Shown in pieces: positions 34,365-42,497 of a stretch of DNA of 64,000 nucleotides. The notes beneath the pieces were generated by a model, which saw nothing but the letters and a program-made list of their open reading frames with translations, did not search any database and was not told the origin of the DNA. Numbering within the stretch: the stretch's first letter is position 1; every line of letters starts with the position of its first letter. The position numbers and the translations under genes are program-made. Source of the DNA: Halosolutus halophilus (GTDB lineage: Archaea > Halobacteriota > Halobacteria > Halobacteriales > Natrialbaceae); the NCBI RefSeq assembly GCF_022869805.1, contig NZ_CP094974.1, positions 1,426,001-1,490,000 on the forward strand, written 5' to 3'.

Positions 34365-35984
34365 TCACCGATCGTCGCGCACGCCCGCGGGGAAGTCGTT
34401 GTTCGAGAGCGACACGGACCCGGAGTCGCTGGTGATGCGCAGGGAGTGGGGTCCCTCGTCGGTTCCGGCGTAGCAGTTCTCGATCCGGACGCCGTCCCCG
34501 CCGTTGACGACGATCGGGACGTGGGTCGTCTGGAACTCGCTTTCCCTGACGAGGTAGGTCTCACCCCGGAGTTCGAGACCACGCCGTTTGTCGTCCCCCG
34601 GTTGATCGACGGCGAGTCCGGCGAACCGACACTCGTTTCGCTCGCAGTAGATCGCGTGGCGAAGCCGGGTGCCGGGCGCATCGCCGGTGATCCGGACGTC
34701 GGCCAGTTCGACTGCTCCGGCGTCCCGGCCGAGAATGCGGACCGCGTTGGCGCTCCCGTTGACCTCGATGTCGACGTCCTCGATGAGTGTCTGTCCTGCC
34801 TCGGGGTCGATCTTGATCCCGTTGTTCGGGGCGACGCCGACGGTGATCTCCGTGTTCGTGATCGCGGTCGCGTCGACGTCGTTCATGATCCTGATCGCGT
34901 CGCCGTTCGGCCGCGGTACGTCGACGGTGACGCCGTCGATCTCGAACCGATCGCCGCCGTCGAGTCGAATCGGATGCTGGCCCGCCGAATCGTGCGGATC
35001 CGTGTCGACGACGGCGACCGCGTCCGTGATCGTCCCGCGACGGCCGCTGAGACGGATCGAGGCGGTGCCGCTGTTCTGGTACCAGCCTCCCTCGACGTCG
35101 ACTCGGCCGGTCTCGCTCGATACGTACAACCCGTTGTCGGGGAAGCCGCCCAGACTGCAGTTCTTGAAGACGAGCGTTCCGCGGTGGTGCTGATTGACGC
35201 TGATGCCGGTCGCGCCGCGCCACATGTTCCCCGCGTTGGGCGTCTCGTCGACGTGGACGGCGCCGCCGGTCGCGTGGAAGCGAGAGACGACGCCCTCCCC
35301 GTCCGGGTCGGTGATGTTGAACAGCCCCGGCCCCCAGGTCCCGCTGTCGTGGACGCCGCGGACGGTGACGTTCCTGACGGTGAGGCCGTCCTCGACTTCG
35401 GCGTTGATGACGCGGATTCCCGTGTCGTCGGCGCTCTGATCGACGTCGAAGTTCTCGAACCGGAGGTCGCGGCCGGGGTTGTCGCTGGTTCCCAGTCGGA
35501 ACAGACGATACTGCGGGCCGTCGAACGCGTGGTAGTTCGCCGGAACCAGCGTCGCGTTCTCACCGACGAACCCGACGTTCTCGAACCCGGTGAGTCGCAA
35601 CTGTTCGTCCACGTAGTATTCCCCCGCCGGAAACTCGAGGAGCGTGTCGTCGCCGACGTTGTCTCGTAACACGGGCGTGATAGACTCGTTCCCCTCGGGA
35701 TCCGCGCCGGCTTCGACCACGTCGACGACGGTCTCGTACTGTTCGTCGGTCGCTTCGTCAGGTTGGTCGTCGGTCTCTTCGTCAGGTTGGTCATCGATCC
35801 CTTCGTCGGGTTGGTCGTCGATTTCCTCGTCCCGCCGTGGTGCGGTGCACACGTTTTCGGACTGGTCGCCGCTCCCGTCTGCTGTCCCCATTCCGACGAT
35901 CGAAAGCGTTCCGAGTCCACCGAGACCGCCTGCCAGATACGATCTCCGCCCAATCCGCGAATCGGATGAATCGTTCGAAGTCAC
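34365..35984 (-). CDS. Exported right-handed beta-helix protein
   Basis: A 539-residue protein from a GTG start. A Tat signal (IGRRSYLAGGLGGLGTLSIVGMG) is followed by an acidic linker of DDQPDE repeats. About 430 residues of right-handed parallel beta-helix follow, with repeats of the type LRLTGFENVGFVGENATLV, LTVRNVTVRGVHDSG and DGVTVDVPRPNGDAIRIMND. Such proteins are often polysaccharide lyases or hydrolases, or cell-surface adhesins. No catalytic residues can be assigned by eye. A TATA-like tract (CTATACGTAATAG on the minus strand) lies near 36010-36022. Confidence 0.85.
   Translation of the reverse strand: MTSNDSSDSRIGRRSYLAGGLGGLGTLSIVGMGTADGSGDQSENVCTAPRRDEEIDDQPDEGIDDQPDEETDDQPDEATDEQYETVVDVVEAGADPEGNESITPVLRDNVGDDTLLEFPAGEYYVDEQLRLTGFENVGFVGENATLVPANYHAFDGPQYRLFRLGTSDNPGRDLRFENFDVDQSADDTGIRVINAEVEDGLTVRNVTVRGVHDSGTWGPGLFNITDPDGEGVVSRFHATGGAVHVDETPNAGNMWRGATGISVNQHHRGTLVFKNCSLGGFPDNGLYVSSETGRVDVEGGWYQNSGTASIRLSGRRGTITDAVAVVDTDPHDSAGQHPIRLDGGDRFEIDGVTVDVPRPNGDAIRIMNDVDATAITNTEITVGVAPNNGIKIDPEAGQTLIEDVDIEVNGSANAVRILGRDAGAVELADVRITGDAPGTRLRHAIYCERNECRFAGLAVDQPGDDKRRGLELRGETYLVRESEFQTTHVPIVVNGGDGVRIENCYAGTDEGPHSLRITSDSGSVSLSNNDFPAGVRDDR
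35753..35824 (-). repeat. 24-bp tandem repeat encoding DDQPDE units
   Basis: Three 24-bp units, with partial units on both sides, encode the 8-residue acidic units EGIDDQPD/EETDDQPD in the linker after the Tat signal. Units differ by one to four bases, so copy number may vary between strains. Confidence 0.75.
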
Positions 35985-36273
35985 GTGCCCTTTTCGACAG
36001 TGGGGTCTATTACGTATAGTCGACGTAAGTCCGCTCGAAACAGTCGCAGTATTCGAACGGCCGGATCGAACTGTTTCCGACTGGAGAACGATCGTCTCCG
36101 AGAGACGCGCCGCCGCCGACGATTCTATCGCGTCGCGGAGAAATACTGCGAGAGAGAGGTATCGACGAGCGAAACAGTTGTGCTGACACGGAATACTACG
36201 CGCGGTGTCAGGTTCTCCGCATAGCCGGCGGGTAAAGGAGTGAAACGAATTCTAGGACACCGTCTGGGACGTC

Positions 36274-36717
36274 CTATCGATCCTCGATCGCGTCACCCCC
36301 GATCTGGTCGGTCGGGTCACGTGATTCGTCGACCATTGCGCGGAGGTGTTCGAGCAGGAGTCCGACGCCGTCGGGCTTGAACCAGGTCGTGACTGCGCCC
36401 TCCGCTTCGACCTCATCGTGGACGCGCTCCTCGTCGCGAACCGGAATCGACAGCTCGACCGGTTGATCGAAGCGGTCCTCGTTTTCCTCGACCAGGTAGG
36501 TCACCTCCTCGAGTTCGCGGCGGACGTACTCGAACGGATCCATCGACTCGGTGTCGTCCGAGATGACGAACCGGCGAGTTCGCCCGTCGTCCAGTGTCAC
36601 TCTGACGACGCCCTCCTCGATACGATCCTCTTCGAGATACTCGGTCAGAACGGTCTCGAAGAAGTCGGTCGTCATCCGGTCCCCTCGCGGTTTCGACTCC
36701 GAGTGATCCGGCGCCAT
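36274..36717 (-). CDS. Conserved hypothetical acidic protein
   Basis: A 147-residue cytoplasmic protein: MTTDFFETVLTEYLEEDRIEEGVVRVTLDDGRTRRFVISDD, then VELSIPVRDEERVHDEVEAEGAVTTWF. No known domain. The TATA box at about 36737-36744 lies roughly 23 nt before ATG 36717, favouring that start over the internal ATG at 36675. It is divergent from the CuA-d1 operon, but with 400 bp between them. Confidence 0.6.
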   Translation of the reverse strand: MAPDHSESKPRGDRMTTDFFETVLTEYLEEDRIEEGVVRVTLDDGRTRRFVISDDTESMDPFEYVRRELEEVTYLVEENEDRFDQPVELSIPVRDEERVHDEVEAEGAVTTWFKPDGVGLLLEHLRAMVDESRDPTDQIGGDAIEDR

Positions 36718-36734
36718 CGGTTGTATCGTCGGCG

Positions 36735-36745
36735 GGTTTATAGAT
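36735..36745. promoter_or_regulatory. TATA element upstream of 36717
   Basis: TTTATAGATG (plus) / CATCTATAAA (minus) lies about 23 nt before the ATG at 36717 of the leftward gene. The tract is nearly symmetrical and could also be read rightward, where a 47-codon frame begins at 36765. Confidence 0.5.
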
Positions 36746-37121
36746 GACTGTACCGGCGAATCCTATGCACTGGGAAGCGCCCCGGACTGCCGCGCCGAGC
36801 GGGGACTTCGGTGGCGTGGCCCGCCACTGCCACCAACGTGGAACCGCCGACCGGACCGATCGCTGGACGTCCCGGTCGTTGGAAGTCGGTGACCGAACGC
36901 GCTGGTGACGTCGCGGCTATCGGTGAGGCGATCAGCGTCGGTGTCCGTGGTGGCCGCGGCAGTCGCCCCGACCCGCATCCGTTTCCCCTCGAAATCGTCG
37001 CTGGATCTCCGAGGTAAAAATCCTCATGCGAACATCTTCCACCCATTTCTCGCAAACTCGAAACGTCCGTCTCCCGTTTTGGAGGGGGGTTCGGTATTAC
37101 CACGTGCCGAGGGGGCCGAAA
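36746..37121. other. Upstream region of the CuA-d1 operon
   Basis: About 375 bp without an accepted gene. The last 65 bp carry the operon promoter and an inverted repeat (separate entry). An AT tract AGGTAAAAATCCTC lies near 37013-37026. Confidence 0.5.
37059..37098 (+). promoter_or_regulatory. Inverted repeat plus TATA box of the CuA-d1 operon
   Basis: CGAAACG (37059-37065) and CGTTTTG (37075-37081) form a 6-of-7 inverted repeat spaced by 9 bp. It ends about 11 bp upstream of the TATA-like GTATTAC (37094-37100 region). The TATA box lies about 25 nt before ATG 37122, so the operon is probably leaderless. A palindrome just upstream of TATA/BRE is the usual place for an archaeal activator site. 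The regulator is unknown. Confidence 0.4.
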
Positions 37122-38942
37122 ATGACACAACCCAAGTCCGCGGCTACGTCGATGGAGGACCACGAGGAACGGATCAAGCGCCACTTGAGCGCTTCGAGAG
37201 AGATCGCGAAGAACCTGGATTTCGACGACGAGTTGAGCTTCGAGATGGGATTGCCGAGTCCGGGTCGTCGGACGTTTCTGAAGACCAGCGGCGTTGTGGC
37301 TGCGTCGGCGGCGCTTGCCGGCTGTGGGGATCAAACGGGGCAGAGTACGCCGTCGGATGACGACGAAGACTCGGGAACGCCGGAGGCGGAGCAGAGCGAG
37401 ACGGTTCAACTGGAGGCCCATCAGTACGAGTTCCAGCCCCAGGAGATCCGGGTCCCGCCGAACACGGAGCTGACGATCGAGTTCACGAAGTCGACCTTCG
37501 AGAAGGCCTCGGACTTCGCGCTCCACTCGTTCTACCTCGAGGACCCGTACGATATTGGCCCCATCGAGTTGCCCGAAAGCACCGACGACGAGGCGTTCGA
37601 CTCGGTCACGTTCGTCACCGATGAAGAGGGGACCTTCGACTTCGAGTGTTCGGTCTACTGTGGCGACGGACACGCCCAGATGAACGGTCAGCTGTACGTC
37701 GTTCCCGAGGGCGAATCCGTCGACGAGGTGGACTTCACGGACATGGAGACGCTGAAAGAGCGTCACGAGATCCTCAAAGAAGAGAGCGAGTTGGCCCAGG
37801 AGCCACAGCACGACCTCGACCTGCGGGATATCATGGTCGTCACCGAACGCAACAACGGGTCGGTGGCGATGATCGACACGGTCAACGACGAGTTCCTGGA
37901 GCGGGTCGAGAACGTGGGGAAGGCGATCCACGTTCACGACTTCCATCCCGAACTGCCCGAGCAGACGCGCGAAGGCGCGTACGTGTACACGCAGTCGCGG
38001 CAGGGAGAGATGTACAAGATCGACCTGTTCGACTTCGAACGGGTCGCCGTGGCCGACGCCGGGACGGACGCCCGGGACATCGCGGTCTCCCGGGACGGTG
38101 ACTACGTGATCGGCGGGTTCTACAACCCAAACCACCTGGTCATCTGTGACGCCGACACGATGGAGCCGCTCAAGCGGATCCCGACCCATACCGTCAATCC
38201 CGACGGCGAGAGCCTCGGTAGCCGCGTCTGCTCGCTGTACGACGTCCCGGAGGAAGGGCTCTTCCTCGCCGGCCTCAAGGAGGGCGGCGAGGTGTGGCTC
38301 ATCGACTACACCCAGGACGACTTCCCGGTCGTGGCGACCATCGAGTGTGGTCGAACCCTTCACGACGGGTTCTTCACGGAGGACGGACGCTACTTCATGA
38401 TCGCCTCCCAGACGGACAACCAGATGGACATCGTCGACACCCAGAAGCGGGAACACGCCGCCGCGATCCCGATGGATGCGGTTCCACACCCGGGGCCGGG
38501 CGCGCTGTACCCGGACGAGGACCTCGCGTTCACGACGCACGCCGGTGCACCGAGCGTCGGCGTCTGGGACACGAACACGTGGGAGGCCGAGGAGATGATC
38601 GACGTCAGAGGCTCCGGCCTGTTCATCCGAAAACACGAGAACAGCGACTACGTCTGGGCCGATGTCATCCTCACCGACACCGAGGACGACGCGTACGTCT
38701 ACACGATCGATCCAAACACCCTCGAGGTCGACCAGGAGATCGACTGCAGCCAGTGGGGTGCTGACGCCGCGATTCATCCGGAGTTCAGCCGTGACGGCGA
38801 GAAAGTGTACATCAGCGTCTGGCAGGGTGACAACGAATCGATCCTCGTGTTCGATCCGAACACGGGCGAACTGCTGACCCAGATCGAGGATCTGCTGGCA
38901 CCGACCGGGAAATTCCTCGGCGTCCGCGCGGAGGGACACTAA
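37122..38942 (+). CDS. CuA-cupredoxin / cytochrome d1 fusion protein, putative nitrite reductase
   Basis: A 606-residue lipoprotein. A 48-residue cytoplasmic lead precedes a Tat signal (GRRTFLKTSG, Arg49-Arg50) and lipobox LAGC (Cys68). Residues about 92-195 form a cupredoxin with a full CuA site: His135 in ALHSFYL, then Cys176, Cys180, His184 and Met187 in CSVYCGDGHAQM. Residues about 230-605 form a d1-heme propeller of the NirS type. His414 (TLHDG) and His456 (VPHPG) match the two distal catalytic histidines, with His270 or a neighbour as the likely axial ligand; LLAPTGKF near the end also matches NirS. Classical NirS has a cytochrome c domain where CuA stands here. Nitrite reduction to NO outside the membrane is inferred. 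Confidence 0.85.
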   Translation: MTQPKSAATSMEDHEERIKRHLSASREIAKNLDFDDELSFEMGLPSPGRRTFLKTSGVVAASAALAGCGDQTGQSTPSDDDEDSGTPEAEQSETVQLEAHQYEFQPQEIRVPPNTELTIEFTKSTFEKASDFALHSFYLEDPYDIGPIELPESTDDEAFDSVTFVTDEEGTFDFECSVYCGDGHAQMNGQLYVVPEGESVDEVDFTDMETLKERHEILKEESELAQEPQHDLDLRDIMVVTERNNGSVAMIDTVNDEFLERVENVGKAIHVHDFHPELPEQTREGAYVYTQSRQGEMYKIDLFDFERVAVADAGTDARDIAVSRDGDYVIGGFYNPNHLVICDADTMEPLKRIPTHTVNPDGESLGSRVCSLYDVPEEGLFLAGLKEGGEVWLIDYTQDDFPVVATIECGRTLHDGFFTEDGRYFMIASQTDNQMDIVDTQKREHAAAIPMDAVPHPGPGALYPDEDLAFTTHAGAPSVGVWDTNTWEAEEMIDVRGSGLFIRKHENSDYVWADVILTDTEDDAYVYTIDPNTLEVDQEIDCSQWGADAAIHPEFSRDGEKVYISVWQGDNESILVFDPNTGELLTQIEDLLAPTGKFLGVRAEGH

Positions 38943-38973
38943 CCGTACCGATCGATACCGTGCCCACAGGCTC

Positions 38974-40128
38974 ATGTCAAACACCCATTCCGACGCGATC
39001 GGGGCCGAAACCCGACGAGCCCCGCGTCCGCTCGCCCTCGTCAAGCACCTCCGCGGAGAGGGGTTCACGGCGATCGACGCGGGGAGACACGAGCCGCTCA
39101 GCCGAGTCGGGGAGGGGCGTCAGCCTCACGCGCTCGCAGTCCATCCCGGCGGACGCTGGGCGTACGTCCCCTACATGGCGTCGAACGCGCTGGAGGTCGT
39201 CGATCTCCGGACGCTCACCGTCGCGGATCGCGTCGAGGGGGTCGCCACTGCGCCGGTGGGAGCGGTCCTGACCCGAACCGGACGGTATCTGTTCGTCAGC
39301 ACCTACGGCGGCCTTCCGGGGAACGATCGACCAGGACTGGCCGTCTTCCGGACGGACGACGAGCGAGTCACGCCCGTCGCGGAAGTCCCGATCGGAAAGG
39401 CAGCCGGCCTCACGGTCGACGCCCGGAACGACCTCTGGGTCGCACTGAAGGACGCCGACGAGGTTATCCGCGTCTCCGGGACGCCACCGTTCGAGGAACG
39501 CGGTCGGTTCGAGGTCGCCGGCGGTCCACAGGATCTGGTGTACGAACCGGCCTACGGGCTGTTGGGCGTGAACAACGTCGACGCGGGGAGCGTGACGTTC
39601 GTGGACGTACTCGAAGCGTCGGTTCTCGGATCGGTTCCGGCTCCGAATCCGCGAGGGGGAACGGCCGTTCCGGCCAGCGACCGGTGGTTCGTCGGGAACA
39701 CCGACGGTGACGGCGTCACGGCGGTCGACGTGGACGCGGTTCGACGCGGCGACACCGATTCGACGGCGATCGAGCACGTCCCGCTCGGAACGGCCACCGC
39801 GTTCACCGACGCGACGCCCGACGGGGCGCTGGTCGCCGTCGACGCGTACGACGACGACCGCGTCACGTTCCTCGAGCCGGCGGCCCTCGAGATACTCGCG
39901 AGAGTCGAGACCGGCCCGACGCCGCGTCATCCGCGGTTCAGCGCGGACGGTCGGGTCTGTTACGTCCCCAGCGTCGACGACGACGCGGTGACCGTCGTCG
40001 ACGTCGACGCGATCCGCTCGAACGCCGACGCGCCCCGATTCGATCCCGACCACGACCCGATCGTAACCAGCATCGACGTGCCCGACGGGGCCGGGCCCGC
40101 TGGCTGTTTCCGTACCGACAGAGGGTGA
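38974..40128 (+). CDS. YncE/NirF-like beta-propeller protein, copy 1
   Basis: A 384-residue seven-bladed propeller-type protein with repeated VEVVDLRTL/TFVDVLEA/VTVVDVDA blade edges. There is no signal peptide, so it is probably cytoplasmic. It is 31 nt downstream of the CuA-d1 gene and overlaps the next gene by 4 bp. NirF, the d1-like propeller required for heme d1 synthesis, is the closest functional analogue by context. Residues that would bind the tetrapyrrole are not obvious beyond several His (PHALAVHPGG, TPRHPRF). It is clearly paralogous to copy 2. Confidence 0.75.
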   Translation: MSNTHSDAIGAETRRAPRPLALVKHLRGEGFTAIDAGRHEPLSRVGEGRQPHALAVHPGGRWAYVPYMASNALEVVDLRTLTVADRVEGVATAPVGAVLTRTGRYLFVSTYGGLPGNDRPGLAVFRTDDERVTPVAEVPIGKAAGLTVDARNDLWVALKDADEVIRVSGTPPFEERGRFEVAGGPQDLVYEPAYGLLGVNNVDAGSVTFVDVLEASVLGSVPAPNPRGGTAVPASDRWFVGNTDGDGVTAVDVDAVRRGDTDSTAIEHVPLGTATAFTDATPDGALVAVDAYDDDRVTFLEPAALEILARVETGPTPRHPRFSADGRVCYVPSVDDDAVTVVDVDAIRSNADAPRFDPDHDPIVTSIDVPDGAGPAGCFRTDRG

Positions 40129-41276
40129 TACCCATGACTTTCGATACCAACACCGTATCCGCCGAAACCGACCGCTCGTCCCGGACACCGACGATCGTAA
40201 AGAACGCTGCAAGCAGCCACTTCAGTGCGGTCGACCTCGACGGCGGCGAAGTCCTCGCACGGGTCGGCGAGGGGCGGTACCCGCACGCGGTGCTGTTCCA
40301 CCCGGACGCGCCCGTCGCGTATCTCCTGTACATCTCGAGTGCCCACGTAGAGGTGCTCGATCTCGAGCGGCTGGAAACGGTTCAACGCGTCGACGGACTC
40401 GGAACGATGCCCGTCGGGAGCGCACTCGGTTCCGACGGCGACTTGCTCTTCGTCGGCACCGCCGTGGACCTGCCGGAGGCGTCCGACCCCGGCGTCCTGG
40501 CGTTCGCGATCGGCGACGACGGCCGACTCGAGCCGGTGGGCACACGACCGCTCTCCCGAAGTTCCGGTATGCGAATCGGGCCGGACGATCGGCTGTACGT
40601 AGGCCAGAAGACCGAGAACGAGGTCCTCGCGCTCGGGGCCGACGTCGAGATGGGGGTCGACGCCCGGATCCCCGTCGGCGCGGAGCCACACGACCTCTAC
40701 GTGCTCGCGGACGACGGGCTGGTGGTCGTCAACCACGCTGGCGGATCGTCCGCCTCGTTCGTCGATTCGGACGCGGATCGGATCCGCTGTACCGCCGAGA
40801 CGGGGACGAACCCGCACGGCTTCGCCGTCGCGGACGGCCCCGGCTATCGGTACGGACTCTTCCCGGCCCGCGAGGACGAACGGGTCGCCGTCGTCGATCT
40901 CGAGGCGGTCGCGGCCGGCGAGGAGTCGCCGACGGAAGCGTTGATCGACGTCGGAACGGCGACCGGCTTCGCCGCGGTGACGCCGGACGGCCGCTACGCG
41001 ATCGTCGACTCCTACGAGGAACCGTTCGTGACGATCCTGGACCTGGCTGACCTGTCGGTCGCCGGTCGCGTCGAGGTCGGTGGGGAACCGCTCCACGTCG
41101 TCTTCGGACCGAGGGGGGAGGAGTGTTACGTCGGGAACATGGAGCGAACCGACCTCGCGGTGCTCGACACCCGGCCGCTCGCCGACGATCGGCCGGCGGA
41201 CGTGACGGTCGGCCGGCGAATCGACGGACTCGGTGAGAAGCCAAGCGGTATCTTCCGCCCGGAGGTGGACCAATGA
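40125..41276 (+). CDS. YncE/NirF-like beta-propeller protein, copy 2
   Basis: A 380-383-residue propeller protein starting at GTG 40125 (GTGA overlap with copy 1) or ATG 40134. Blade motifs parallel those of copy 1: VGEGRYPHAVLFHPDAP, HVEVLDLERLETVQRVDGL, MPVGSALGSDGDLLFVGT. This shows tandem duplication followed by divergence. There is no signal peptide. Its stop overlaps the NirJ-type gene by 4 bp. I infer a role in heme d1 assembly or in holding a d1 intermediate; a lactonase-like or chaperone role is an alternative. Confidence 0.75.
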   Translation: MIPMTFDTNTVSAETDRSSRTPTIVKNAASSHFSAVDLDGGEVLARVGEGRYPHAVLFHPDAPVAYLLYISSAHVEVLDLERLETVQRVDGLGTMPVGSALGSDGDLLFVGTAVDLPEASDPGVLAFAIGDDGRLEPVGTRPLSRSSGMRIGPDDRLYVGQKTENEVLALGADVEMGVDARIPVGAEPHDLYVLADDGLVVVNHAGGSSASFVDSDADRIRCTAETGTNPHGFAVADGPGYRYGLFPAREDERVAVVDLEAVAAGEESPTEALIDVGTATGFAAVTPDGRYAIVDSYEEPFVTILDLADLSVAGRVEVGGEPLHVVFGPRGEECYVGNMERTDLAVLDTRPLADDRPADVTVGRRIDGLGEKPSGIFRPEVDQ

Positions 41277-42493
41277 TCGACCTGACACGCCTTATCAGAG
41301 GACTCGACAATCGCCCGGAACAGATCCGCTACGAAAAGCGTCACACGAGGGATGCGCTCGTCCCGCTGGTCGTCTGGAACACGACGCCTGCGTGCAATCT
41401 GCGGTGCAAGCACTGCTACTTCGGGGCCTGTGACGAGCGCGACAGCGAGGAGCTGTCGACGGCCGAAGCCAGGGCGTTCATCGACTCCCTGGCCGAAATG
41501 GACGTGCCGGTACTCGTGTTCAGCGGCGGTGAGCCGTTCTTCCGCGACGACCTCGCCGAACTCACCCGGTACGCGGCGGAGCAGGGCCTGCGTCCGATCG
41601 CCTCGAGCAACGGCACGTTCCTGACCGAGGAGCGCGCCCGGGCAGCGGCCGACGCCGGGATGCAGTACGTCGGCGTCTCGCTGGACGGCATCGGGGCGAC
41701 CAACGACGAGTTCCGCGGCGTCGAAGGAGCGTTCGAACGGGCTCGCGACGGGCTCCGAAACGCCCGCGACGCCGGAATGGGGACGGGGATCCGGTGTACG
41801 ATGACCGAGGGAACCGTCGACGACGTCCCTGCGGTGATCGACCTCGCCGTCGAGGAGGGGATCGACCGCGTCAACGTCTTCCACCTCATTTACTCCGGCC
41901 GCGGCGGCGACATCACCGACGCCGACCTCGAGTTCGAACGCACTCGAGAGATGCTCGAGTACCTCTACGAGCGCACCAAAGAACTCGCCGAGACCAATCC
42001 CGACATGCAGATCCTGACCGCCGGCAATTATGCCGACGCGGTCTATCTCTACCACCGCATTCGGGAGGACACGCCGGAGCACGCCGATCGGGCCCGGGAC
42101 CTCCTGTTCGACGACGGGCCCGGTCGCGTCGTAAAGAACGGCGACGCCGGCCCGAAGGTGGTCAACGTCGACCATCGCGGCGACGTCCACCCGAGCATGT
42201 TCCTCTCACAGTACACCCTCGGGAACGTTCGAAACCGGCGGCTCGACGAGATCCTCGCCGAAAGCGATCTCTGGGACCAGCTGGCCGAACCGTCCGGACG
42301 GCTGACCGGTCGATGCGGACGGTGTCCGTGGAAGGAGGTCTGTGGCGGGAACTCCCGTGCCCGCGCCGCTGCAGTGCACGACGACCTCTGGGCCGAGGAT
42401 CCGCGGTGTTACCTCACCGACGCCGAGCTGGGTATGGACGAACGGCGAACCGACCACGCGCCCACGATCGACGTTCCAGTCACGATCGACTAG
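41273..42493 (+). CDS. nirJ: NirJ-type radical SAM/SPASM protein
   Basis: A 406-residue radical SAM enzyme. The AdoMet cluster motif is Cys41-x3-Cys45-x2-Cys48 in PACNLRCKHCYF, followed by FSGGEPFFRDDL. The C-terminal auxiliary-cluster motif has Cys348, Cys351, Cys357 and Cys379 (CGRCPWKEVCGGNSRARA and DPRCYL). This matches NirJ/AhbC more closely than peptide-modifying SPASM enzymes. NirJ removes propionate side chains during heme d1 synthesis, while AhbC acts in the alternative heme pathway. The d1-type gene in the same operon favours NirJ. It overlaps the upstream gene by 4 bp and ends 4 nt before the hemA-like gene. Confidence 0.85.
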   Translation: MIDLTRLIRGLDNRPEQIRYEKRHTRDALVPLVVWNTTPACNLRCKHCYFGACDERDSEELSTAEARAFIDSLAEMDVPVLVFSGGEPFFRDDLAELTRYAAEQGLRPIASSNGTFLTEERARAAADAGMQYVGVSLDGIGATNDEFRGVEGAFERARDGLRNARDAGMGTGIRCTMTEGTVDDVPAVIDLAVEEGIDRVNVFHLIYSGRGGDITDADLEFERTREMLEYLYERTKELAETNPDMQILTAGNYADAVYLYHRIREDTPEHADRARDLLFDDGPGRVVKNGDAGPKVVNVDHRGDVHPSMFLSQYTLGNVRNRRLDEILAESDLWDQLAEPSGRLTGRCGRCPWKEVCGGNSRARAAAVHDDLWAEDPRCYLTDAELGMDERRTDHAPTIDVPVTID

Positions 42494-42497
42494 ACCG

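Noticed and set aside
32522-36300. Provirus or integrative element attached to tRNA-Lys
   Set aside because: No integrase and no repeated tRNA 3' end were found; only composition hints remain.
36765-36908. 47-codon frame (MHWEAPRTAAPSGDFGG start) about 25 nt after a TATA-like element
   Set aside because: The TATA element fits the leftward gene at 36717 at least as well. The frame has no helix pattern or haloarchaeal acidic bias, and it has no family look.
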